A stretch of 64,000 bases of DNA. It comes from Sinorhizobium glycinis. GTDB lineage: Bacteria > Pseudomonadota > Alphaproteobacteria > Rhizobiales > Rhizobiaceae. Position 1 is the first letter of the stretch, and every line of letters starts with the position of its first letter. The position numbers and the translations under genes are program-made. Under the pieces are notes generated by a model. That model ran no database searches, was not told where the DNA came from, and saw only the letters and a list, made by a program, of their open reading frames with translations. The stretch is taken from contig NZ_LPUX01000068.1 of the NCBI RefSeq assembly GCF_001651865.1, forward strand, positions 218,548 to 282,547, written 5' to 3'. Positions 53,847 through 62,470 of the stretch are shown here, piece by piece.

Positions 53847-54727
53847 GGCCCTTGAATCCGATTGCAGCCGTCGTCATCGGCATGAGCATCATTCTTGCGG
53901 CGGCGACATTTGCATTCGTCACTGACCTTCTTCGCAACGCGGAGCCGGATCCCAATGCTGCAAAGATCGACCGACTGACTGAACAGCTTGCCCGGCAGGA
54001 CGGAGAAGTTCAGGCGCTGCGCACCGAACTGAACGCACTCAAGAGAGAGCTTTCACAACTGGCGGCCGCCCCCCGCCCTGAACCTGCTCTGCCCACGCAG
54101 CCAGCGCCGCCACCCGACCAACCTCAGACAGAGCAGTCATTCTCGGTGGACCAATTCGGCGGCATGGCGCCGCCACAGGAAACTGAGGCCCTGACGGAAC
54201 CCATGCAGTTGGCAAAGAAGCGCTTCAATGACGGCATCCTCCGTCCGAAGCCGGGGGTGCTCCGCGAAATCCTGGGCGAGCCGCGAACCAGTTATTCCAC
54301 CGCCTGCCAGCCGGTCACCAATCCGAAATTGGTCAGAGCATTGGCGACGCGCAATTTTGGAAACTTCCGACTGACAATGATCAGACCTGCGCTCGACTCG
54401 TTGGACCAGGTATTGGAGCGACTGAAAAAGGAAGAACCGGACATCTATGCTGCGATCGGGACGGCTGGTGCGCTCTGCGCGCGTTATGTGCGCGGTTCTG
54501 CCAAGTCCGTATCCTCGCACGCCTGGGGGGCAGCCGTCGACCTGACGCTCAAGAGGGACCTCGACCGGATGGGAGATGGCAGCACCCAATTCGGACTCGT
54601 GGTGCTTGCAGAGTTTTTCAACGATGCCGGCTGGTACTGGGGTGCAGGCTATAGTCGCGAAGATTCGATGCATTTCGAGGTCGGCGAAGCGCTGCTTCGC
54701 AAATGGGCCGCAGAGGGCAAGCTGTGA
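53843..54727 (+). CDS. Membrane-anchored M15 (VanY/DD-carboxypeptidase-like) peptidase in the T6SS locus
   Basis: A 294-aa protein starting with TTG in a TTGA overlap with pppA. One N-terminal membrane anchor (about 8-30) is followed by a coiled coil (about 38-75: KIDRLTEQLARQDGEVQALR), a Pro-rich linker and a peptidase M15_C/extensin-like domain (about 150-290). The zinc-ligand motifs are visible as SVSSHAWGAAVDLTL and DSMHFEVGE. A periplasmic cell-wall-cutting enzyme is implied. In the T6SS it may open peptidoglycan for assembly, as TagX does in Acinetobacter (a different enzyme type). It has no obvious secreted-effector layout, and no immunity gene follows. Confidence 0.75.
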   Translation: MRPLNPIAAVVIGMSIILAAATFAFVTDLLRNAEPDPNAAKIDRLTEQLARQDGEVQALRTELNALKRELSQLAAAPRPEPALPTQPAPPPDQPQTEQSFSVDQFGGMAPPQETEALTEPMQLAKKRFNDGILRPKPGVLREILGEPRTSYSTACQPVTNPKLVRALATRNFGNFRLTMIRPALDSLDQVLERLKKEEPDIYAAIGTAGALCARYVRGSAKSVSSHAWGAAVDLTLKRDLDRMGDGSTQFGLVVLAEFFNDAGWYWGAGYSREDSMHFEVGEALLRKWAAEGKL

Positions 54728-57225
54728 AAGACCATGCCCGATCGCCCAGTCAGGATGGAATGCGAGCGGACGTTCTTCCTGCACTGGCGCAGCCGCTGCT
54801 TGCGCTGGCAAAGCGGGCCGAAAGCGAGAAACGGCCGGACCCAAATGAACTGGCCGCCACCGCACGCACACTCGTGGCTGCATTCGAGATTGAAGCGCGC
54901 CGAAGGAGCGTCCCGGCGGACTGGCTTCTGGACGCACGCGACGCGCTCGTCACTTTGCTCGATGCCCGTGCACGCAACAATCCGGCACTGCCTATTCGAC
55001 GATGGGAGCGGGCGCTTGCCGCCGCGTTTCCGATCAGCCGGAGCGTTGGGCCAAAACGTCTCGCGGAACGGGCGGCGGAGGCGACGAAAGCCGGTCCAGC
55101 GCAACGCGACCTCGCACGTTTCCTCTGTCACTGCAACGAAGCTGTTCAAGCCGCCCATTCGGCGGGTGAGCAGCATAGAACGCGAACAGATCGCGGCGTT
55201 GTTTTTTTGGGAGTTGCTTGCTTCTTCGCGATGATTGCGGCTTGGGCAGCATGGGCCGAATGGCAATTTCGCGAGCAACTGTTGGCGCAATTGCCCGACG
55301 TGGAACGCGTTATCGAAACGGGCATCACTGCAACCCCGGCCGTGCGCGCGGCTCAGCTCGATGCCTTCGCCGCGGCGGTCCGCCTTGTTGAACAGGATGC
55401 GTCAAGCTCACCGCTCGGCATTATTCGTTACGTTGAGAGTATCGATCCTGGTGCAACTGCGCGTCGCCGCTACAGCGAGGCGGCGGATGCACTCGTTGCA
55501 GGGCCTCTCGCCGAGGCACTTGCAGTTGCTCTCGCCACGGAAGGGGAGGCTAATGCGCTCTACGATTCCCTACGGGCATGGTCGATACTGAAGGGCACAT
55601 CGGACTGGCAGCCGCGTTTTCTGGAGGGCTGGGTCGCCGACCGGACTCGGACCTTCCCGGAACTCGCTTATCTAGCCCAGCATGTTGCCGTCATGTCCAG
55701 GGCCCCGCCTGCCATTCCATCTCCGGATCCCGAGACGGTCGCCCAGGCGCGGCTGTTCGCTTCTGAAGGTTTGGCCAGCGAGCGCGCCTTGCTGGAACTG
55801 ACCCGAGCCGAGGAAACGGCGGATCTCCCATCATGGTCGATTGAAGAGGGAGTCCCTGGCGGCCTTGACTCGATTCTGATCCACAGTTCGGGTCTGGCGA
55901 CCGAACGTGATGTGCTGGGCCTATTTACGGAGGCTGGATGGAATTATGCGCGCTCAGGTGGCGCGAAGCAGGCGATCCAGCGGGCGAACTCGCAGGCTGC
56001 AACGCTGCTGGCGGCTAAGGACACGACGACGCCCGAGGCCGTAATGGATCTCCTTCAAAAACGCACATTGGAAGAATGGTCGCACTACCTCGGTGATCTC
56101 CGCGTCCGACCTTTCTCCGATCAACCTACCGCCGTAGTAATCAGCGGTGCGCTGAGCGCCAGCAACTCGCCGCTTTCGGCGCTGATCCGAGAGGCCTGGC
56201 GCCAGGCTGGGGGCAATGACCGCAATCGAAGCCACGCCAACCAGCTTCGGATAGCAGCCGCATTGGGGCCGGCCATACAGTTCGTTGAACAGGGTCGGAT
56301 GTCGGACATCTCCCATCTCTTCCTATCGTTGAACGTGGCCCTGTCCGTCCTCGATGCAGATGCCGAAATTGGAAAGAAGTCCCTCATGGACGCTCAGGAG
56401 CGCGCCAACTCGATTGTAGCATTGCAGCAAGCTCCACTTCTTGTGGTGCAGATAGTCGAGGATATAATCGCCCAAACGGCTGCTCCAAAAGAGCCTGTGG
56501 CAACTTCGGACCCTGTCCCTCAGGAGAAAGCCCAAGAGAGACCACAGGAGAAACCGAAGACACCATGGGGTTCCGAGATCGCGAGCGCCTGTCAGGCGGC
56601 CGTGAGTGGCCGGTATCCTTTCTTCGATGGCCCCGACGCGGATCTTGCCGCCGTGGCACGAATCTTCGCGCCGGACGGCTCCGTGTGGAGCTATTATCGT
56701 GCGCAACTGGCGCAATTGATGGACACGTCGACGACCCCGTGGCGCTGGAAGCCGGAAGCGCGTCTGTCTGGCTACACACCCGAAAGCGCTGTCTTTATCC
56801 AAAGGGCGCTTGCCGTAGGCGACGCTCTTTTTGAGCAGGGAGCGACGCCCGACGTACCGGTAACGCTGGAGGCGCTCGCTCAAAGAGGAGCAGCAACTAT
56901 TTCGATCGGCGGTGCTCATGCTCCGGTCGTCACGTCCGGCGACGCGGTGAGGTTGAACTGGCCAGGGCCCTCACCCACGCGAGGCTTCGAGATTTCCTTC
57001 GACAACGGCACCGTGGTCGAGAAGAAGGGCGCACCCGGTGCATGGGGTCTCTTGCGGTTCCTGGACGGGACTCGTTTGCGCCCACGTGAGGGCGGCCGAC
57101 GCTTCCTGGTCGATGTGCGCGGGAAGGGCGCTCGGGCCTATCTTCAGATATCTTTCGCCAAAACCGCAAATCCCGTAGCCGCGCGTGCACTTCTGCGGGG
57201 CTTGACCTGTCCGCTCGCTCTCTGA
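54724..57225 (+). CDS. Short TssM/IcmF-like paralog without GTPase domain
   Basis: An 833-aa protein. The start is probably GTG at 54724, overlapping the upstream stop as GTGA with GAGGG before it; an ATG at 54703 is possible. The N-terminal helical part (LPALAQPLLALAKRAESEKR, PADWLLDARDALVTLL) resembles a diverged DotU fold. One membrane segment (about 159-178, GVVFLGVACFFAMIAAWAAW) leads to a large periplasmic IcmF_C-like region. Its end (WGLLRFLDGTRLRP, FAKTANPVAARALLRGLTCP) mirrors the end of TssM. No Walker A exists. It may be a second envelope subunit of this T6SS. Confidence 0.75.
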   Translation: MKDHARSPSQDGMRADVLPALAQPLLALAKRAESEKRPDPNELAATARTLVAAFEIEARRRSVPADWLLDARDALVTLLDARARNNPALPIRRWERALAAAFPISRSVGPKRLAERAAEATKAGPAQRDLARFLCHCNEAVQAAHSAGEQHRTRTDRGVVFLGVACFFAMIAAWAAWAEWQFREQLLAQLPDVERVIETGITATPAVRAAQLDAFAAAVRLVEQDASSSPLGIIRYVESIDPGATARRRYSEAADALVAGPLAEALAVALATEGEANALYDSLRAWSILKGTSDWQPRFLEGWVADRTRTFPELAYLAQHVAVMSRAPPAIPSPDPETVAQARLFASEGLASERALLELTRAEETADLPSWSIEEGVPGGLDSILIHSSGLATERDVLGLFTEAGWNYARSGGAKQAIQRANSQAATLLAAKDTTTPEAVMDLLQKRTLEEWSHYLGDLRVRPFSDQPTAVVISGALSASNSPLSALIREAWRQAGGNDRNRSHANQLRIAAALGPAIQFVEQGRMSDISHLFLSLNVALSVLDADAEIGKKSLMDAQERANSIVALQQAPLLVVQIVEDIIAQTAAPKEPVATSDPVPQEKAQERPQEKPKTPWGSEIASACQAAVSGRYPFFDGPDADLAAVARIFAPDGSVWSYYRAQLAQLMDTSTTPWRWKPEARLSGYTPESAVFIQRALAVGDALFEQGATPDVPVTLEALAQRGAATISIGGAHAPVVTSGDAVRLNWPGPSPTRGFEISFDNGTVVEKKGAPGAWGLLRFLDGTRLRPREGGRRFLVDVRGKGARAYLQISFAKTANPVAARALLRGLTCPLAL

Positions 57226-57330
57226 GCTTGAGTTACCCTAGTCTAACCCTGCGGTGCGGCTTGATCGACGGCATTCACGACGCGGCTGATTTCGGGGCGG
57301 TGCCGCTGCATGGCCATCGACCTCCGGGGA

Positions 57331-57576
57331 CTAGATCGAAGTGATGTCTAGGCAAGCTGACGCAGCCCACGGCGATCTTGACTCCAGCTTCGCGTGCGTC
57401 CAATTCACTGCCTTCTTAGCGGCGCGTAGAAGCCCTATTACGGCGTTTCCGTTCTTGCTCAGAAGATCGCATAATGTATCGTCATCGTCGGGAACCGCAA
57501 AAAAAGAAAGGGTCGCAACTGCGACCGGCGCGATTAAGCTTCGATTGCTTTGGGCGGTGCCGATCCACCACCGCAT
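57331..57576 (-). CDS. Possible small protein, 81 aa (uncertain)
   Basis: An open frame starting MRWWIGTAQSNRSLIAPVAV, 7 bp after the phaC-like stop. The first 30 residues could be a weak signal peptide (RSLIAPVAVATLSFFAVP-D), followed by DDDDTLCDLLSKNGNAVIGL. No Shine-Dalgarno precedes the ATG. The 24-bp direct repeat encodes its DDTLCDLL part, and the other repeat copy encodes the same eight residues followed by a stop. It may be a real small exported protein interrupted by island insertion, or chance. Confidence 0.3.
   Translation of the reverse strand: MRWWIGTAQSNRSLIAPVAVATLSFFAVPDDDDTLCDLLSKNGNAVIGLLRAAKKAVNWTHAKLESRSPWAASACLDITSI
57460..57483 (+). repeat. 24-bp direct repeat, right copy (candidate attachment site)
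   Basis: Exact copy of 16591-16614 in the same orientation. It lies between the last T6SS-locus gene and the PHA genes. Together the copies delimit a 40.9-kb segment. Confidence 0.7.
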
Positions 57577-57583
57577 GATGGCT

Positions 57584-59401
57584 TTACCGCTGATGCACGT
57601 AGGTGCCGGGGGCATCGTCGATCGGGGGGTAACCTTTCTTGGGAGCGCCGATGACCGGCGGTGCCACCCGGTCAGGCGCTGAATGGGCGGCGAGCCACTC
57701 GACCCAGTCCGGCCACCATGAGCCGTCCTTCGATGTGGCTGCCGCGGCCCATTGATCCGCACTGACGCTGGAATCGATCTCACGTGTCAACCCGATGCGA
57801 AAACCTCGACCGGGGCGGCCTGGCTCGGAGATGATGCCGGCATTATGGCCCCCGCTTGTCAGCACAAAAGTGACGTCGGTGTCGGTGAGATAATGTATCT
57901 TGTAGACGGAATGCCACGGTGCGACGTGGTCTCGCTCCGTCCCGACGACGAACATGGGAACGCAGATATCCTGGAGGTGAGCCGGGCGTCCATCGACGAT
58001 GAAGCGGCCGGCGGCAAGTTCGTTGTCGAGATAGAGGCGCTGCAGATATTCCGCATGCATCCGGTAGGGCATGTGGGTCGGGTCCGCGTTCCACGCCATG
58101 AGATCGGTCATCGGAGTGCGTGTACCGATCAGGTAGTCGTGGACGAGGCGCGACCAAACGAGATCGTTGGTGCGCAGCAGTTGAAATGCCCCCGCCATCT
58201 GATCGGCGGAAAGACAGCCACTATGCCACATCATGCTGTCGAGAAAATGCAGCTGGCTGTGATCGATGAACAGCGCCAGTTCGCCAGGTTCGGAGAAGTC
58301 CGTCTGGGCGGCAAACAGCGTGACCGAAGCCAAACGCTGGTCCTCAGTGCGCGCCATCGCGGCCGCCGCGATCGCTAGCAGCGTCCCTCCCAGACAGTAG
58401 CCCGTTGCGTGGATCTTGCGTTCAGGAACGATGGCGCTGACCGCATCGAGCGCGGCCAGGATTCCCAATCGCCGGTAATCGTCGAGAGTGAGGTCACGGT
58501 CCTTCGCGGTCGGATTGCGCCAGGAAATGCAGAAAACCGTGTGGCCCCGCCCCACGAGATAGCGGATCAGGGAATTATGCGGTGAAAGGTCGAGGATGTA
58601 GTACTTCATGATCCAGGCTGGCACGATCAGGATCGGCTCGGCCAGGACGTCCTCCGTCGCCGGCGCATACTGGATCAGCTCGATCAGGTGGTTACGGTAG
58701 ACGACCTTTCCAGGCGTGGCCGCGACATCGCCGCCGACGCGGAACGCTTCCGTACCGACCGGAGGGTGCTTCCTGGCCATCCCGCCGAGATCTTCGAGCC
58801 AGTTGCGGAATCCCTGCGTGAAGTTCGCCCCACCCGTTTCCATCGCCTTGTGGATCACTTCCGGATTGGCAAAGGGGTTGTTGGACGGCGAGAAGATGTC
58901 CAGCAGCTGGCGCGCGGTGAAGGAGACGACGTCCTCATGGTGCGGTGTCATGCCCGGGACGTTGCGCGTAACATTGTGCCACCACTGCTGGCACAGCAAG
59001 AAAGCCTGCGCCCAGACTGTATAGGGTTGCTTTTGCCAGCCTTCCGCGCGGAACCGATTGTCTCCCGGGAGCGCCTCGATGCAGGGCGGCGCGTCCGGAC
59101 GCATGGCGGCTGCAGCCATGTAAGTCAGCAGAAGGCCCCAATTCTGCCCTGCCTTATCCGCGAGTTCCATGCGCTTTCCCGGAGCCGATGCGAGGTGGAT
59201 CGACCAGTCAAAAAAGGCGAGTGTCAATGCGGCAGGGGAAAGACCTCCCGTCGCCATTGCGCTTAGAGCCTCACGCATCCGATCGATCGCCCGGAATGCT
59301 TCGCCGCCCGAGATCTCGTCGTCGTATGGCAGCGCCGACTGAGCCGCTATCGAGTTGACCGCGCAGTCTGCGGCCGAACCTGGTCTGTCACACCTCTTCA
59401 T
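57584..59401 (-). CDS. phaC: PhaC-like polyhydroxyalkanoate synthase
   Basis: A 605-aa protein of the PhaC family (alpha/beta hydrolase with a PHA-synthase N-terminal domain). Conserved parts: WWHNVTRNVPGMTPHHEDVV, FSPSNNPFANPEVI, ILIVPAWIMKYYILDLSPHN, the nucleophile box GYCLGG (Cys336) in place of a lipase serine, MWHSGCLSADQM and TSGGHNAGIISEPG with the catalytic His. The ATG at 59401 has GGAG 8 nt before it; the frame stays open to an ATG at 59602 without a site. It polymerises hydroxyacyl-CoA into storage polymer. It is cotranscribed with the methyltransferase gene upstream. Confidence 0.85.
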   Translation of the reverse strand: MKRCDRPGSAADCAVNSIAAQSALPYDDEISGGEAFRAIDRMREALSAMATGGLSPAALTLAFFDWSIHLASAPGKRMELADKAGQNWGLLLTYMAAAAMRPDAPPCIEALPGDNRFRAEGWQKQPYTVWAQAFLLCQQWWHNVTRNVPGMTPHHEDVVSFTARQLLDIFSPSNNPFANPEVIHKAMETGGANFTQGFRNWLEDLGGMARKHPPVGTEAFRVGGDVAATPGKVVYRNHLIELIQYAPATEDVLAEPILIVPAWIMKYYILDLSPHNSLIRYLVGRGHTVFCISWRNPTAKDRDLTLDDYRRLGILAALDAVSAIVPERKIHATGYCLGGTLLAIAAAAMARTEDQRLASVTLFAAQTDFSEPGELALFIDHSQLHFLDSMMWHSGCLSADQMAGAFQLLRTNDLVWSRLVHDYLIGTRTPMTDLMAWNADPTHMPYRMHAEYLQRLYLDNELAAGRFIVDGRPAHLQDICVPMFVVGTERDHVAPWHSVYKIHYLTDTDVTFVLTSGGHNAGIISEPGRPGRGFRIGLTREIDSSVSADQWAAAATSKDGSWWPDWVEWLAAHSAPDRVAPPVIGAPKKGYPPIDDAPGTYVHQR

Positions 59402-59614
59402 CACGAAACTCCATTCAGCCTTGCCGCCGCAGTCGGGAAGCCGCTTTTCTGCCCGATCGCCGACGTGGAATAACGAAGTGTCCCTGATCGGAGCAGCAGA
59501 CGGAAGTTCTACTATTTGTGATGGTGCGCTGCTTGTCAGGTCCGTGCAAGTCAGCCTTTCGGGCTTCCTTAATGTGGTGGGCGCACGGCGCTGTCTGGCC
59601 ATGGTGCGAATGTT

Positions 59615-60430
59615 TCAGAAGCCATATCGAACCAGGCGCCCCATGCGGTAGGGGGTCAGGATGGTGCTGAAGAGTTGTAGCGCGATCTGGGCGGGCGGTG
59701 ACATCCGCGCCACCTGTCCGACGTCCCAATCCGAACGATCTTCGATGAGCTTCAGGCCCGGTATCTGCCGCTCCATCTCTGTCGGGTCGTCGAGCGCCCA
59801 ATGGAGACAGGCACCGGTGGCGCGGATCGCCGGATTGAAGCGCAGCAGTCGGATTGCGAAACTGCTATAGGCGTCGAAGGCTATCTCGCCCGAGGGAAAG
59901 TGGCGGGCGATCCGTCGCAGAACCTGCGCAACCTGGTGTTCCTTGAGATACGGCAGAACGCCCTCGGCAACGATCATAGCCGGCCTGTCCGCGGGAAGCT
60001 TCGCAATCCAGCTGTGCTCGAGGATCGAGCAGGCAATCATCGCACAGTCCGCACGGTCGGGGTAGATCTGCTGACGCAAGGAGATGACGTCCGGGAAATC
60101 CAGTTCGAACCAGCGAACTCCCGGCCCAGGATCTATCCGGAAGATGCGACTGTCGAGACCACAGCCGAGATGGACAACAGTCGCCTCCGGGCAGCCCTGA
60201 AGGAATGCCTCCGTCCAGCGATCAAGCGTATAGGCGCGCAACGCGATGCCGATGGTCATGTCGTGACCAACCTCAAGATGCCGACTGCCCTGATCGATAC
60301 GTTGCAACGCATCTGCGGCGAAGCGGTCGCGCAGCAGCGAATCCGGCATCGCGCTTTCGGCTGCCTTGGCTTGGAGTGTGATCAGCAAGGTTTCCCTCGC
60401 GCCGGTGAGGCGGATTTGCTCCCGTTGCAT
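59615..60430 (-). CDS. LCM/PPM1-family SAM-dependent methyltransferase
   Basis: A 271-aa class I methyltransferase of the leucine-carboxyl-methyltransferase-like family: SAM-binding VVHLGCGLDSRIFRIDPG, the acidic FELDFPDVI after strand 2, and MIVAEGVLPYLKEHQVAQVL. The start at 60430 (MQREQIRLTGARE) has a strong GGAGG; an upstream in-frame start at 60454 lacks one. In bacteria such enzymes methylate small polyketide-like or unknown acids. Adjacency to phaC may be functional or chance. Confidence 0.85.
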   Translation of the reverse strand: MQREQIRLTGARETLLITLQAKAAESAMPDSLLRDRFAADALQRIDQGSRHLEVGHDMTIGIALRAYTLDRWTEAFLQGCPEATVVHLGCGLDSRIFRIDPGPGVRWFELDFPDVISLRQQIYPDRADCAMIACSILEHSWIAKLPADRPAMIVAEGVLPYLKEHQVAQVLRRIARHFPSGEIAFDAYSSFAIRLLRFNPAIRATGACLHWALDDPTEMERQIPGLKLIEDRSDWDVGQVARMSPPAQIALQLFSTILTPYRMGRLVRYGF

Positions 60431-60717
60431 GGCTTCCTCCAAGGTGCCCGGCATCAGGAGGGTACTCTCTCCGCCGCATCAGCAGCAACGAACTTCTTAT
60501 CCTCGGCATCGATCATTGAGAGCTGAGGTGAAAATCTACTCACAAACCGTCTTAGCGAAATCAGTGTCCATTCCTCCGTGTCTCGACGGAAATGTGCAAA
60601 ACACGTCATTTTTAAAGGACAGGGCAGCGGAACTAGAATATTGTGCAATGCAGCAATAAGAGACAAATCTGCCGCGTAGCACCCATGATCGCCTGCTGGC
60701 GACAGCGAGGAGGCGAC

Positions 60718-61815
60718 ATGCGATCCCTTTCCGATACACTAGAGCGACTTGCCAGATTTCGTACAGGTAAGAGCAGCGACGCCACTGCGGCAACCTCCAC
60801 GCTGTATCGGCTGCAACGCTTCGGTCCAAATCCCGGAGCTTTAGAAGCGTGGTACCATGTTCCTGAGGGGCTGACCGAAGCTCCGGCATTGGTCGTGGTC
60901 CTCCACGGATGTACGCAGAATGCTGCCGGTTATGATCACGCATCCGGGTGGTCGAAACTCGCTGAGGATTTCGGTTTCGCGGTCCTCTATCCGCAGCAGG
61001 TCCAGGCCAACAACCCCAACCTATGCTTCAACTGGTTCAACCTGCGCGATATTCGCCGAGGTCAGGGGGAGGTCCACTCGATACGGCAGATGGTGGAGAC
61101 CATGATCGCCGACCACGGTATCGATCGTCGCCGGGTTTACATCACGGGACTGTCGGCGGGCGGCGCGATGGCGAATGCCGCGCTTTGCGCCCATCCCGAG
61201 ATTTTTGCCGGCGGCGCAATCATCGCCGGCCTTCCCTATGCCGCGGCTACATCAGTAGCGGAAGCCTTCGATCGCATGCGCGGACACGGCATTCCCGATG
61301 CGGAAAGCCTGCAAAAGCGGCTGTCCGGCGCCTCGCCTCATTCCGGTCCCTGGCCGACGATATCGGTGTGGCACGGCACGAATGACAGGACCGTCGCACA
61401 GGCGAACGCCAATGCGGTCATCGCTCAGTGGAGCGGCGTCCATGGCGTCCCTTCCAGCCCCTCGTTGGTGGAAGCGGTCGACGGGAGGCATAAAAGGCTA
61501 GCCTGGCGAGATCGATCCGGCAGAGACGCGATCGAGCTTTACCGGATAGACGGCATGGGCCATGGGACACCACTCGACGTCGCATCCGGCTACGGACACA
61601 CCGCGCCGTATATGCTCGACGCAGGAATTTCCTCTACCCTGCACATAGCGCGCTCATGGGGCCTGACGCCGTCGTTCCAGCGCCGGCGGGAAAGAGCTGC
61701 CTACGTAAAGTCCGCCCGACCGGCTCATACAGCCAGCCGATCACAGCCGGATAGGCAGGGAGACATTCAGAGTGTGATCGAAAGGGCACTTCGTTCGGCA
61801 GGACTGATCCGCTGA
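60718..61815 (+). CDS. PHB depolymerase-family esterase (LpqC-like)
   Basis: A 365-aa alpha/beta hydrolase. The start at 60718 follows GGAGG at good distance. Features: oxyanion region VVVLHGCTQNAAGYDHASGW, nucleophile elbow GLSAGGAM (Ser146), FNWFNLRDIRRGQGEVHSI, WHGTNDRTV with the acid residue, and the late His in GMGHGTP. No signal peptide is obvious, so it may act on intracellular PHA or another ester. It is divergent from the phaC unit, forming a local synthesis/degradation pair. Confidence 0.85.
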   Translation: MRSLSDTLERLARFRTGKSSDATAATSTLYRLQRFGPNPGALEAWYHVPEGLTEAPALVVVLHGCTQNAAGYDHASGWSKLAEDFGFAVLYPQQVQANNPNLCFNWFNLRDIRRGQGEVHSIRQMVETMIADHGIDRRRVYITGLSAGGAMANAALCAHPEIFAGGAIIAGLPYAAATSVAEAFDRMRGHGIPDAESLQKRLSGASPHSGPWPTISVWHGTNDRTVAQANANAVIAQWSGVHGVPSSPSLVEAVDGRHKRLAWRDRSGRDAIELYRIDGMGHGTPLDVASGYGHTAPYMLDAGISSTLHIARSWGLTPSFQRRRERAAYVKSARPAHTASRSQPDRQGDIQSVIERALRSAGLIR

Positions 61816-62470
61816 CAGCGGCGCGTTGCTGGAGCCACCCGTGCCTCGCCATCAGTAAGGCAACCGTCGGCGGACGTTTCTGATGCTGACGCGATCATCG
61901 AAGAGCTCTGGGCACTAATGCAGCCGCGCGCCTCGATCGGTTGCATGTCGCCCAGCTGGGCGCTGTTCTTCGGGTCTGTCGAGAGCATGTGACAGCGAGT
62001 GCCGCCGGAAGAGCGCTGTTCGCAAGCTCACGTCTGGAAAAGAAGAGCAGCAACGATGCTGACCGTCTTGTGAAATATCTCGCGCGTTTCGGCTTGAAGT
62101 TCGACGGCATCACGAGGCGGAACCCACGAGGCTCGGCAACCGGACTCAGCGGCGCCTGTTGTCGTTGGGCTCAGCGGGTCTGCGGTTCATATCCCTTCAA
62201 GGCGAGGGATTTGCAGTCGGCTTGCCGCTGTCCCGTGGACAATCGCCGAACTTTCACAGTGCTGGCGACGAGCTGAACGCGCAGAAAGCGCCAACTTGCG
62301 CCAGAGTGATGGTGAACCCGAGCGACCGCGTGGGTCGGACCCTGCCCTTGTGAAACGCCGAGACTGTCGCTTTTCTAACCTGCTGGATGCAGCGCCTCTC
62401 TAAATCGCTTTGACGTAGCGCGCAGGAAGCGTTTGCATGCCGCAGCCGAGCGGCAACGCGAGCACGAACC
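61816..62470. other. Gene-poor stretch holding an rtcR fragment
   Basis: Apart from the rtcR tail at 61923-62111, I see only short frames without family features or ribosome-binding sites. The stretch separates the depolymerase gene from a convergent SnoaL-like gene and looks like recombination debris. Confidence 0.5.
61923..62111 (+). pseudogene. rtcR: C-terminal fragment of an RtcR-type sigma-54 activator
   Basis: About 60 codons read RLDRLHVAQLGAVLRVCREH ... AGRALFASSRLEKKSSNDAD ... RLVKYLARFGLKF, which matches the DNA-binding tail of RtcR, the activator of the RNA-repair operon rtcBA. A stop lies just before this part (61917-61919), and the CARF-like sensor and AAA+ domains are missing. 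No rtcA or rtcB is in the window. Confidence 0.6.

Larger units (their letters stand above)
57226..57583. other. Gene-poor boundary region with the right direct repeat
   Basis: This stretch follows the last T6SS gene and precedes the phaC-like stop codon. It holds the right copy of the 24-bp repeat and a small uncertain open frame on the minus strand. No terminator with a T-run was seen. Confidence 0.5.
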
